Assembly (NCBI GenBank): GCA_950295325.1
Contig: OX485804.1
Span: 60,356,533 to 60,420,532 of the forward strand
DNA length: 64,000 bases
Reading direction: 5' to 3'
Origin: Polytrichum commune
Taxonomy: Eukaryota > Streptophyta > Polytrichopsida > Polytrichales > Polytrichaceae
Positions 46,463 to 58,324 of the stretch are shown here, piece after piece. How positions within the stretch are numbered: the first letter of the stretch is position 1; each line of letters starts with the position of its first letter. A program made the translations under genes and the position numbers. The notes beneath the pieces are model-generated. The model was not told the DNA's origin, searched no databases, and saw nothing but the letters and a program-made list of their open reading frames with translations.

Positions 46463-48052
46463 CAGTGACAAATGAAACTGTGTACTTTGTTGAAGAAGCC
46501 AACTTCGACAAGCCATTATAGACAATGTAGATATTTTTTTGCAAAGCTAAAAAGTGAGTTAAAAAACAAATAAAGTTGTGTATATATATACGCATAGTTA
46601 TACATCATATTGAAAACTAGATAATCTTCTACAATTGACAATCACCAACCATATACAAGTACTTAGTATTATTCAATCTACTTCTTTGAACTTCAATAAT
46701 TTGTCCAATAGCCTGTAGCAACCAATACACAAGCAATCCTTCGCAGCATACTCTCATATAGTGCCATACAATCATCTTCACTAAAATTAGAAGAAACAAT
46801 GCACACACGCTTCCATAATTCTTCAATTCCTCGTAGAAATATAGAAAATTCATTCAAATGTTGTTTGAGTAGAGCCCAAAAATGCTCCCTGGGATTCAAA
46901 TATGGTGATTGAGCAAGCCTCTGGAGAAGTTGGAATGGTTGCAATTACAACCATTATTGCACCCTCTTACTTGTGTGTTTTGGATCATTATCTTGTTGAA
47001 ACACAACATTGTTTGGACCCAAATTGTAATGCCTTATTGTAAACCACAAGAAGTTTTCCAAAATAAATTTGTACACATGCTGATCCATTATACCTTCAAT
47101 TCTATGCCAAACTCCAGGTCCAAAAGTTGTCATACAACCCCAAAAATCATGATATGTCCACCACCATGTTTCACTATTTGTTGGACATGTTGCAGTTGTA
47201 CAGGCTCTCCATCTGTTATTCAACACTAGGACCTACCATCAGAATTGAACATGTTTATCTTCATCTCATCACTGAAAATAACGCGTTTCCATTCATGAAC
47301 AATCCAATTAGCATACCTACGAGCAAACCTCACACGTGCCTAAACATGTCTTCTTGTCAACAACGGCTTCTTTTGTTGCACATGTGCAGCGAAACCATCC
47401 CATCGCAAAGCACGTCTCACAATTACATCAGACACATTTTTACTTTATTCATTTCAAATCTCTACTGTCACCTTTGAGGCAACTTCCAAACGCCCTTCCG
47501 TAAACAAGGTGACACATCTACCTCTCTCTTTTAGTAAAGTGCCTTGGGCGCCCTCCTTTTTGCCTCTCAAGCTCCCCCGCAATCTTCTTTCTAAGCCTAA
47601 CTACCCAAGATTGACTCATCCCAATTGTATCCACAACTTTTCGTGTTGAATTGCCATTCCGAACTTGCTCCAACACTTGGAGCTTTTGCGACGTAGATGA
47701 ACGAGGCATACAAAAGCAATTGCACGAATGCTCACTACTACACAATCTCCAATTGCAGAGCGGCACAATGCATTAATGATCTAACAAAATTGACCACAAA
47801 TTAGTATGCAAATGAAAATTGAAGTTCGGCTGGTGACTCCAAACAAAACTGAGTTTGTGAACCCTAGCCGCTTTGACATGGCTATTGTCAGAAACCCTAA
47901 TATGTTTTTTAATTTTCTTTTTACATACGCGAAGAAGACTACTTTGTACACATACTTTGCTTAATTACTTCAATGATATCAAATTTCAATCGCCAGAGAT
48001 TGCTTACCGATATTGAAGTTCTCAGTTTAGTACTCAATTTTGTTCGTCACTA
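46463..48052 (-). mobile_element. Inner Tc1-like element
   Basis: This 1590-bp element has inverted repeats (CAGTGACAAATGAAACTG left; TAGTGACGAACAAAATTGAG as the right-end complement). TA duplications lie at 46461-46462 and 48053-48054. Removing it with one TA re-joins the outer element exactly where its own homologous sequence continues (AATTTGTACA..TGC..ATCCAT, then ATG.C..A.TC..GGCCCAAAAG), so the insertion boundaries are certain. Confidence 0.9.
46629..47709 (-). pseudogene. Tc1-family (DD34E) transposase pseudogene of the inner element
   Basis: The start is MPRSSTSQKLQVLEQ (47709). The paired helix-turn-helix region includes NSTRKVVDTIGMSQSWVVRL. The catalytic core shows VIFSDEMKINMFNSDG (first Asp, near 47270), NNVVFQQDNDPKHTSKRVQ (second Asp, near 46985) and SPYLNPREHFWALLKQHL (Glu, near 46890), with spacing consistent with DD34E. 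Full length would be about 360 codons, normal for the family. Stops after KRER and after NSDGRS, plus a shift before the last block, inactivate it. Confidence 0.85.
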
Positions 48053-49026
48053 TATGTTGCATTTTGTATCATGACCCTGGCCCAAAAGCCATCATGCATC
48101 CCCAAATTATCACCAACCCACCACCATGCTTCAGAATCTGATGGACATGTTTAGGTCCAACGCGTTCTCCATCTCCAATCCAACACCATGACCTACCATC
48201 TAAGTTAAATCTATTAATCTTTGTTTTGTCACAAAATATCACACATTTCCAATCAACAATTGTCCAATTCTCATACCTTTGAGCAAACCTCAGGCGTGTG
48301 AGAACATGTTTATCATTCAAAAATGTTTTCCTTTGCTACACTTGTGCACCCAATCCAACTTCTCTCAAAGCACACCTCACAGTGATGTCAGACAACAATT
48401 TATGTGTTTTAGATCAAACTTGTTTTGTTGTCGCAAATGCAGTTCAAAGTCGACCTTCAATAACAAGAGTGACACAACGCCTCTTCTCTCGGTTTGCAAG
48501 AAGCTTTGGATGCCCTCCTCTTTGTGTCTCAATCTTGCCCCCTACATCCTTCCTCATATGCATCACAGAAGATTGGCTCATGCCCACTAAAGCGGCAACT
48601 TTGCGAGTGGAAACACCACTTCTGAGTTGCACCAAAGCTTGGTGTTCTTGTTCTTGAGACAACAGAGGCATATGGCTACAAATGATTCTACAAATTGCAC
48701 CTCACTTACTATGGAACCAAGGCTACATTATGCACAAAAATTCTCACAACGTTCTCAACTACGCAATGCACACAGAGATGTTGATGTTGGAAGAATGGCG
48801 GTGAACAAGAGCAAGTACTTTAACCCTAACTACTTCAACATTTCCTATTTTAGAAACCCCATTTCCTCTTCACATTTTGGTTTCACATTTTGGTTTCACA
48901 TTTTTGCAATTGATTACTTGTACTCTTGCTTTGATCACTTCATCACTTTGTTTGTGATTTGAATCGATTGACAATGGGAGCCGAAGTTGAGTTTGTGTAC
49001 AACGTACTTAGTTTTGTTCGTAACTA

Positions 49027-50545
49027 AGTTATATTGTTGCAACATTCAAAGGAAATACAAGGAAAACTACTTACATCATTGTCATGTACAAACCTCCAAC
49101 GTTGCTACTTTAACATTCATCACTCACCTTCAATAGTTTGTAAATTTTATGCCAACTTCTTATTTAACAACCACGGACTTCAACATGGACATGTTCCAAC
49201 AACAGTCAAACACAATCAAATGAACTCCATTTGAATTGGAACTCCAATTGACAGAAATCACAACAATAATGGTTCTCATGTTCATCACTACTCAATAATA
49301 TATGTCTTGATTTGTTGAGGCACATTGAACCCACCACAAACCAATTTATTTTACATCCAAAATTCCAGATTATGGCAAATTATGTTCCACAATACAATCA
49401 CATACATTGAACATTAAAATTTTCTCAATCTTGTGGTAGTCATGCATGATGGGGCAGAGACATTACGCAACTAGGCGGTTGTTCACAAGAATACGTACGA
49501 TCGAATTTTTTTGAGCTTTTAAAACATGTCTGCATAAGATGAACAAAATATCCACGCAAGTTATGTGACAGCTCTAATCTTTTCTTTTCAGTTTCTGCTT
49601 TGAAAATGCTTACATCACATTGTGTACAAGGTCCGTCCATATGGATGTGATCTTTTAACTTGTATAGACAATTTTACTTGGCATGAGTACTTTACAAATC
49701 AAGCTTGCAAACCTCACTTTGTAAATGGATTTGGACGTTGAAGGTTGCTCAAGATGGTGCTCGACATCACGCCAAACCCCGATTGGAAACCAGCAGAGTT
49801 TGTATCAAACTACTTAAAGTTCTAAGCCGCATCTCCATCTAAGAGCAATTCATATACCGACTGCATCCTTACCGCAGAAATTCAATCAATTGAGCCTTCG
49901 TCCAGCTAAGTGTCGATTAACCATTGTCCAGGTAACCACCTCCATCTCCAGTTTTTGACACGTAATAACACAATTCGCATCTAACGGACGCCAATGCCTT
50001 GACTGGACAATTGTAATGCATGATAGAAATCAACAAACTGAACATAAACCGACACAAGAAGCTTCAACGAACAACTTAAGGATGACAAAACATCTCATAT
50101 TTACACAGTTGTCGTTCAGCTGCCTTGTATCCCGCATGCACACAGATGAGAATGAACCAAAACTTACATCAAAAAATTATTTCACAAGATCTGTTGACCA
50201 AATTGAGTTATCCAGAACTGAGGCACCTCACTTGCACAGCAAGACTTTGGGTACAATGGGCACCTCACATGCGCCTCTTTGCTTGCTGCTATAGCTACTT
50301 CCTGATTTGAAAGTATTAAAAAGAAATTCTACTGTCACCGAAATTTCAAGGAAAACAACCGGTACAAAAGCTAAGGAACATTGGTCAAAGAGGCTGGGAA
50401 CCTCCAGGTGTAAGCCATGTGCTAATATTGTCTCTTGTAATGGTCAGAGAAGGTATTTTACAAGTCATTTGACAAGTGCTCTCAGGAAGCACTGCCATGT
50501 TGATCCCAACGCAATTGAAAGGAGCATCTCCCTATGGCAACATTC
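49027..50545. other. No recognisable gene; 3' flank of the export-adaptor gene
   Basis: Short open frames only (the longest is 92 codons at 50016-50294), without motifs. The part nearest 50545 is presumably 3' UTR of the minus-strand gene. No clear poly(A) signal was identified. Confidence 0.45.
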
Positions 50546-53200
50546 TCAAACGTAAGCTGTCTTGAATGCACCTCGTCCAGCACCTCCTCTCCCACCACCT
50601 CGTCTGCGACCACCCTGATGAGCATTGAAGACCGGAGCCACTTGCTGGGTGTTGTTCCGAATACTGGCAAACAACGAATCTAAGGTCTTTGGCCTCGGAG
50701 GCTGCTGTTGTTGAACCTGTGAGCGACACACCAGACAGGAAGAGTAGGTAACAACATCAAACACACAATCCTAGGAAAAACTGGAAGTAACTTAAAATCT
50801 AACAAGTTGGTTTCACATATTAACAAGTACTCACCGTAGTGTAAAGGGGAGCGGCTGCCACTTGTCGGTTTTGCAGAAGTGGTGGAGCATTTCGCCTGCG
50901 GAAATTGTTTACTGGTCTACCTGCTCCAGGCCTGAAATACAAACAAACCTCATGAGTCCACCCATAGGCTACAAAAACAGTTTAGTGATCCTCTCCAATT
51001 AACAAACCTGGGATTCGGGGGCAGAGGAGGAGAGACATACCACAAATGTCATGTAGGTGTACCTAAAGTGTCTGGGACGGCGCAAATAAATATGGAAGTT
51101 AAATGAAGGTAGAAGTATGTCCAACTTGAATTAAGAGCTCTCAAACCAGTTGAAGTACGTAGCAGCTGGCAATCCATTGATATGTAATGGTACCATCAAA
51201 ACACATAATCGTCCGACGAAAGGTTCATGCCCACGCATGATAGAAGACCTTTGCAACTTTGATGCACCCGTGTTGATGCTCAGACCAGATCACGTCCCCT
51301 TCATTACGATTGTAGAAGAAAAGCAAGACCTCCAACTGATGCTCAACTACTTGTTCAATGTTGTCATACAATCCCAATCCCATGCACTGCTCATTCAAGA
51401 GATGCAACTGCAACTGAGACCCAAGCAAATCAAGTCTGCAACCTTCTACCCTTGACAACACCATGTATTTGATGGTCACTGAGAGCCAATAAACTGAACT
51501 CCAATGGGCTGCTTTTCTAAAGCCTGCAGCGTGTGTGATGCACTTCCTTATAATGCTTCCAGTGAATAGATTTTTTAGTGCAACACATTCCAAGCCCTGC
51601 AGCATATCTGGCAATAAATATTCCCATGGATCCAACAGGCCATCCATCTCAGGCCGATCTCTTGGAGGATGTGGAACCTCCGCCTGAGAATCTCCGAGCA
51701 CTGAGTACTTTACTTCAATCTCCACCTTTAAGAGCCTTTGAATAATAGCACACCTTCATTTCTAATCAAAGCCTCCCCCAGAATCCATACACTGGACTGT
51801 TTGACACTAAGGCCACAGAGAGGAGCAGCATCCTGGTTGGACACATTTCTGCTCGCAGAAATCAGTTCCAACATTGCAATGGGCAATCACAACACCAAAA
51901 CCTGGCAGTGGGACAAGAATACTCAGTTGGGTACTTCGGTCACACCGGCCACTCACTTGCTTGCATTATTGCTGACTGATACTGTCATGTTCCCAGCAGC
52001 TGCCGCAGGAAATGCATTTGCGCCCCTTGGGCCATTGCGTCGCCTTCCAAATGCATTTTTCCGAGGCTGATCCCCATTGTTCTTCATGATTTGTCTGCTT
52101 CTTGTATTGATGGGTGCAGAAAAGGCTCTCTTACTAGCAGCCTGAGTGGCGGGGAAGTTTGCACCTCCATTTCGGGCTCTTGCCTCTGCAAATTTCCCCT
52201 GCATCCCTCAAAACACACTGGGCTAAGCGACTAGGATATTCCGAAGATAAAGTTCCTACCGCAGCATGCACAAAAAAGATCTAGATCTCCTTCCATGAAC
52301 AACAAGCGATGACGAGAGAGGATATTTACCTGTCGCATGCCTGATGATCGAGAAGCAACAGATTTTTGAAGGGCAGCATTAGCGGATGGACCGTTTGTTT
52401 TCTTATTCCTTCCTTTGTTCTGAAAGGCGAGGAACACTAGTTAGTATCAATCGAATAACCTTCCAATTTAGTTCAGAGAGTATATGTTCCGTCCCATCTT
52501 GATTAATATTAAGTAATATACAAAATTATGCAAAACAAGAAACAGCCATAGGGGACCAGTCCAAAGCTCACCGGAACTCGGCTCTTCGCATTGGCTTTCT
52601 TCGAGTGCTTGATAATGTCGTCTGCAAAAATTAGAACCGATCAGAACAGACAGATTATGCTAAGACTAATGTAGCAAAAACAACATAATTTTAGAAAGCA
52701 TTGTTGCAGGTTCCTTGTGTAATATTATGATCACATATACTTCCGAAGAAGTTCACGACCTATAACAAACAGATCTGAAGAGTCGATGTCATCCTTTCTA
52801 AAAACAGGAACCAATAAAAATCTCAAATAGATCCATAAATAAATCCAGAATTACAGTAGATCTGGAACAACCACAGTAATTACGAACAAGAACGTAACTG
52901 AACATACAAGTAGGCAACCATAAGAGACAACTAATTCAAAACTGGCATTGAAATTCTCGACACAGCAGCCTAAGTAAGTTTCCGCCAAGGTGAACATCGT
53001 TATCAAGGAGTAAAGAAATAAAAGATTCGACGTCGTGATTCTTGTAAAATAGGACAAAGCAGACATAAACACATCTTAAATCAGATCTCGCATACAAGAT
53101 CGAAATCCACTGCTCCCACCTACAGACACAACAAGAACTCGATGGCAATAACCGTCTCACACAAACACACAAAGAAGCACGTACCAAGACTCATGGCCAT
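50546..53200 (-). CDS. UAP56-interacting mRNA export adaptor (UIEF/UIF-like)
   Basis: Six exons on the minus strand: 53200-53185, 52621-52572, 52419-52330, 52198-51957, 50931-50835 and 50716-50546. All junctions are GT-AG and in phase, giving 221 residues. MAMSLDDIIKHSKK at the N-terminus is a UAP56-binding motif (consensus LDMSLDDII), interrupted by intron 1 right after the Leu codon. The middle is basic and Ala/Asn/Arg-rich (RKNAFGRRRNGPRGANAF). RPKTLDSLFASIRNN near residues 171-185 is a second conserved short motif, and an RGG box (GGRRRGGGRGGAGRG) leads to the C-terminus. The family couples spliced mRNA to the UAP56 helicase for nuclear export; RGG boxes bind RNA. The start codon has good context (AAGATGG). 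ALY/REF is excluded because there is no RRM. CHTOP-like is the alternative name. Confidence 0.88.
51225..51725 (-). other. 166-codon open frame within intron 4 of the export-adaptor gene
   Basis: This frame lies on the same strand as the host gene inside the 1025-bp fourth intron. The sequence looks protein-like (RDRPEMDGLLDPWEYLLPDM; HAAGFRKAAHWSSVYWLSV) rather than repetitive, but I recognise no domain. It could be a nested or retained mobile-element fragment. Splicing from exon 4 directly to exon 5 conserves the frame and gives the expected family architecture, so it is not needed for the host protein. Confidence 0.35.
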
Positions 53201-56200
53201 CTTCTGCTCCGTCGAACCGACGGAGAAGTCCATCGCAGTGGGAGCTTCGAAATCCGTCATATTGGAACCTCTGGAGCTTCTTACGACGACACACGAGACA
53301 CCTCAAAAGCCAAATCGCAAACCGCGCAGAAGCAAAGTCCTCCAAAAAAACAATCACTGTTATCAGCCCGCGGGTCGCGAAACGTCAATTCAAACCCCCG
53401 CTGGTCGTGAGGAAGACTACAATCCGCGCTTCTTAGCCTTCTCGCACAAGAAATTCACCGGATCGGAGCCGAAACCCTTGCTTCTCCAGCAAGCCGCCGC
53501 TTCTTCTCTCGTGAGCGCCAAAAAAACCACACGAAAGAATATCTTGATTCGCACGACCTCCACGGATGCCAGAAAGAAGCTACTTACGCAGAGCTACGGC
53601 GCTTCCGCTGCAGAGAAAGAGCAGAATAGGAAGAGTAGCTAAGCTATGACGATCAAAAGAGAGACAAGAGGAACAAAACGAGAGCCGGAGGAACCAAGAC
53701 CTAACTTAACGCAACCCTGGCCGCGAGTTAAACTTTTAACGCGGAGTGAGCCACATCTGAACCCGGGTCGATAGGAGGAAGGAGTCCCCGCCAAGCAAGC
53801 GACAGTAACGGGAAAACGTGGCCAATTCCCAGTGGCGCTCGTCCGGAAGCCACCTCGGATCGGAATCTGGGCCACCTCGGTCGACTTAAATTCCACGTCA
53901 TATGTTGGCCCTGGTCGTGTTTGCCCTTCCTTCGAGGTTTATCAGGTCCTGAATTTCAACGAACGTTATCAATGGACCAATTCCTCGGGAATTTAAATAG
54001 TGTGTATTTTGGCCGCCCACTACAGACTTTCCAGGTAGCCGCACATATTTGAACAGTGTGGCCATTTTTTTTCGCGTTTTAAATCGCCCTTTGTCGATTT
54101 GATGAATCATTGAAATCGTAAAAGGAAGAAAAAATATGTGTATTCCGATGTTGGATTAATACATATAGATAGGTGCATGCATGGTATAAATGCACACATT
54201 CAATAGTGATATCAAAGAATCTACCCGACTCGTAACAAATTTGGAGTGGGTACCTATTGATAAACTCGTCATGCTTGATGGATGTCAAAAAGATGAGACA
54301 ATCTTTCTATGCCCGCTCATTATTTCAATCAATATCATCATAATGCCACATAGATGTCACAAATCAATTATCTAAATATGGAGTATGGTGTATAAACCTT
54401 GATTGTAGCAATCACTATACCTAGAATCTACCAATATTAAGACAATCAAATTTGTGTGTGTGTATGTGTGCGGGTGTGTGTGTGTTGTATCAAAAAAACC
54501 GATCGTAACCCAGCATACGAGTGATTAAGGTAATGGGGGTCAAACTTTAGTAAATTAACATGAAACTTAGTATTTGAAGCTTCAAGAACTATACAAATTG
54601 TCCCGTGACCACACACTGAAGTTACAAAAGGCATGAACTCAAATTCACATGCCCACTTGAATAACATCCAAATCTTCGCAACAACTTTATTAAATGTTGG
54701 AGATTGAAATTTCACCCTAGGGGTTTACTTGCTTCATGAAACTCAACTAATAAACTCAACAACAAAAATCACTCGACACTTAACAAGTTGTGTTGGATTG
54801 TGGGACCCATCGGCCATGCATATAACCAGCGCAAAAGAAAAATGCAACAAAATTTATCAGCTTATGCAAATCTATATATCTTAAATTCCAATATAATCAA
54901 GGTGAAATGGGCTAGAGGTTGCATCAAAATAGTTGAATTGAAGATTTTTTAACAAACTCTGATGTAGATGTTATGTAGAAAGGTGGTCTTTAGGGTTTGG
55001 TTGTGATTGGGAGGCGTTTCAAGCCAATGCGAGACAAATCAAGGTTTGTCAATGGCTTGTCGAATAAGAGTTTACACTAGAGAAATACCAAGTGAACTTC
55101 AAAATCAAACCCCGTGTAGTGGGTAGCAATCTTTCATCACTCAATCACCGCCTACAACATGTCTTCCTTTTTTATGCATAAATAGCATAGGTGATCCATG
55201 AGGGGATCAACTAGGTTCAATTTGACAATTTTCCAAATAATTTATAATTTGTCTTGTGGCTTCTTCAAGTTTCAAACCCCTTAGCTTGTAAATGAATTGG
55301 CAAAGAGGGCTTACCACTCTACTCGAAAGGAACGTAGTGAGCCACTTCTATCTCAAGAGAAAACTCTTGTATGGATGGAATAAAAAACCGCTTTGATTTC
55401 TTCCAATAAGGTTCAAGGAAAGTTTCCTCTTACTTATGAAGTACATTGTCCGTGTCTACCTTTCATCAATCGAGAAAAGAATGGCATGTTGACCCTTTCT
55501 AATGGTGCGTTTGAATTGCATACCATTCAAACATTTGGCAAAGGATTTTTTTCACGATTTGTGGAATTAGCCTTCGAGTTGTCTTTCTTCTTGCCCTTGA
55601 GCAATGCACAAAATTCGAACTTATATACAACATGTGGATTGTGCCTCAAGAGTCAATCATTGCCAAGGATCGAGTATGTTCTCTTGCTAAGTGTTGTCAT
55701 TAAACAAGGAAACTGATCTTGTAATTTTTGGACCTTAACCCATAAAGGACCACATGTACAACGAAGTATAATATACAACAATCTTTCATGTTTTCAATGG
55801 GGGATGTTAAAGAGGGTGTTAGTTCATGATTTTCTCAAATCATCCTTAGGGTTTGGATATAGGAGTGTTGAGGGCATTGACATCTTGTTATTATATCATT
55901 TGAGAGTGTCTTTGATTGTCAAGGTTAGGCTATGAAACCCAACAATGTAAACAATTTAGTTTTTAGTTGGTGTTCAAACAATTTAATGGGGTGTCCAAAT
56001 CTAGTTTTTGGTTGATGTTGCCTTCTTGATGGTTGCATTGTTATTATTTTTCCAAGTGACATTTTCTCCTTCTAGACCTCCATTTGAGATTAACCATTCT
56101 ACAAAATGAACAAGTAACTTTTGGAGTTTATTTACTATGGTTCCCTAGGCATGCTTTGGGCACATATCAAACATGTGTTTTTATAGAAAACATATTTCCT

Positions 56201-57756
56201 AAGTACCGTACTCAAATCTAACCAATAGACAAGAAGATGCATTGATTTGGAAAAAAAATAGAAATATTCTTAATTTTTGGATCTATGATTATTTTAACTA
56301 GACCCATTCACATTTACTTGCCTCAACACCATATCACCTCCAAAATGTCCAAAAACTCAAATGTCACCATGGTTTTGATAGGTAAAATATAACAAATCGT
56401 TATCAAATGATTTTAGTTTTGACCATAAGATAAAGCCTCATTAGATCACCTCTAATGTTATGAATTACAATTTGGCTTTGAAACAAAGTGTCTGGACCAA
56501 ATAAAAAATGTGCAAAAAGCCAAATATGGGTGTATGGTCATGTAGGGGTTACACATTGACATGGCCATGGATATGCATTTCCACATCGATGAGTGTTTGC
56601 AAATATCAAGATTCAACTCATCAACTCGATTAAGATAAAGTCAACATATTGGAGTGAACCATTGCCATTTTGTGGCTCCTCGCGTAGCAAAACTATGTGA
56701 CCCAAGTGTTGAAAACTATCAAGGATTCATATTTTGATCATTGTGTTGAACAATGGGTTTAGATTGCATTTGTTAAATATTGCATAATACCAACATATCG
56801 TATATAAATGTTGAGTGATAATGTATGTATACATTGGCATTCTTTAGTGGTTGTAGGTTGGTCAACCACTACACATCATATAGGGTCATGAGGTAGCATG
56901 CTTATCGTGAGCTAATGGCCCTTTTAACATGACAAACAATGTTTGACCATGTAAACATTGGATGCAAAATATCAATAGATGGGGATATGTTTGACAAATC
57001 AAATAAGTCATATTATATATTATAATATATCAATTCATCATATAATATCATGGCTACCCAAGAAAATGACATGTGTTGCCTTTAATTATAAAACCACTAG
57101 CATGGTTTAAGATCTTTAATGTAGTTAATGTGGTCCACACTACTCATGTCTAAGTGCACGTGCAAACTTAAATGTTGGAGAAATAAATGGTATGGTTCAT
57201 ATTCACACAATATCCACCACATGCACTTTTGTTTACAATTGTAAACATGCCAAACATACAATACAACATAAAGTAATGAAAGCCAATTCCAAACACATGC
57301 TTGGTAGCTGGAAAATAATATAATATCGATATGAATCGTGAGAGGATTCAATCATAGGATAAACAATATTTTATCATTACATTGAATCAAGGTAGTATTG
57401 GCAGCAAAGTCCAAGATTTAAATAATTTGATGGATTTTGACTTAAGTCTTTAGTGTTATGTGTTGTCACAATAACACTTTATTTAAACTGCATGTGCACA
57501 TCAAGAGAAGTTAATTTTTTGGACGAATATTGATTATAAGGAGATTGTAGGGTAGAATATGATGGCAAAAACTTCACAAACCATGCCAACCTCAAACGTT
57601 GGAACAAGCAATTATCCCTAATACATTATGATGTGGGTCATGGACATTAGCTAGTGAGTCAACAGACAAACATTTCACTAGCCTTTTTACAATGTAATTG
57701 TCCGATACAACCCAAGATGATGCTAAATTCTAAACTATAGAACAATCCCAAGCGCG

Positions 57757-57758
<2 letters not shown>
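53201..57758. other. 5' flank of the export-adaptor gene, then intergenic sequence
   Basis: 53201-53900 is GC-richer and should hold the 5' UTR and promoter of the minus-strand gene. A plus-strand 166-codon frame across 53142-53642 is antisense to it and I do not accept it as a gene. A (TG)n tract is near 54453-54485. 54500-57758 is AT-rich; the frame at 55393-55716 and one overlapping it look faintly protein-like but match nothing I know. Confidence 0.45.
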
Positions 57759-57841
<83 letters not shown>

Positions 57842-58324
57842 GGGCTTTTCTTGCTTATGGCTAAGCTTACTTTCAAACTTAGTCCTTGTGCAACACATCC
57901 TCTTAACAAGAGGCCATTCCATTCTTTTGCATACCTATGTTCCTTACAAAACCTGGGAGGGTGGGTGGGTTCATATCCCACAGCCGTGCATTGGCTTAGT
58001 AATCATTCTATCAAGGTCAATGTCTTTTCTTGGTAAAAAGTAAATAACCATAAGTAAACTACTGTTACTATGGTATTCCCATACTACATCACCAATACAT
58101 ATACCCTAAGGTGTTTTACATCCGTAACATATCATTCTCAAGTATATATCTAACCCATAACTACTTCAAAGTTTCATCATTGCCATACAAGTAGTTCAAC
58201 ATTCCTAATCAAAGAATGTTTGGGTCCTAAGTACACTATTCTTTGATATAAGTTGGTATGCAAAACCTAAAGATGTTGTCATATTTGTGAAGGGTCTGCC
58301 TCACTTGTGCCCATGCCACCAACC

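Larger units (their letters stand above)
45835..49026 (-). mobile_element. Outer Tc1-like element, split by an inner Tc1-like element
   Basis: The left end CAGTCACGAACAAAATTGAG (45835) and the right end (reverse complement TAGTTACGAACAAAACTAAG, ending 49026) are inverted repeats. A TA is at 45833-45834; the right-hand TA is not preserved. Subtracting the inner element and one TA leaves 1600 bp, a normal Tc1 length. The transposase relic runs on the minus strand from 48671 (helix-turn-helix STRKVAALVGMSQSSVMHMR) through VIFCDKTKINRF to 48061. It resumes at 46460 with QHDNDPKRMSKL and an SLDLN..EYFWAFLKRRLNEF block near 46250. The D, D and E positions of a DD34E core can be located but stops interrupt the frame. 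Confidence 0.85.

Noticed and set aside
53142-53642. 166-codon plus-strand frame
   Set aside because: It overlaps exon 1, 5' UTR and promoter of the export-adaptor gene in antisense; no domain.
57659-57981. Two frames encoding long Ser-Leu repeats
   Set aside because: They are translations of the (GA)n microsatellite.
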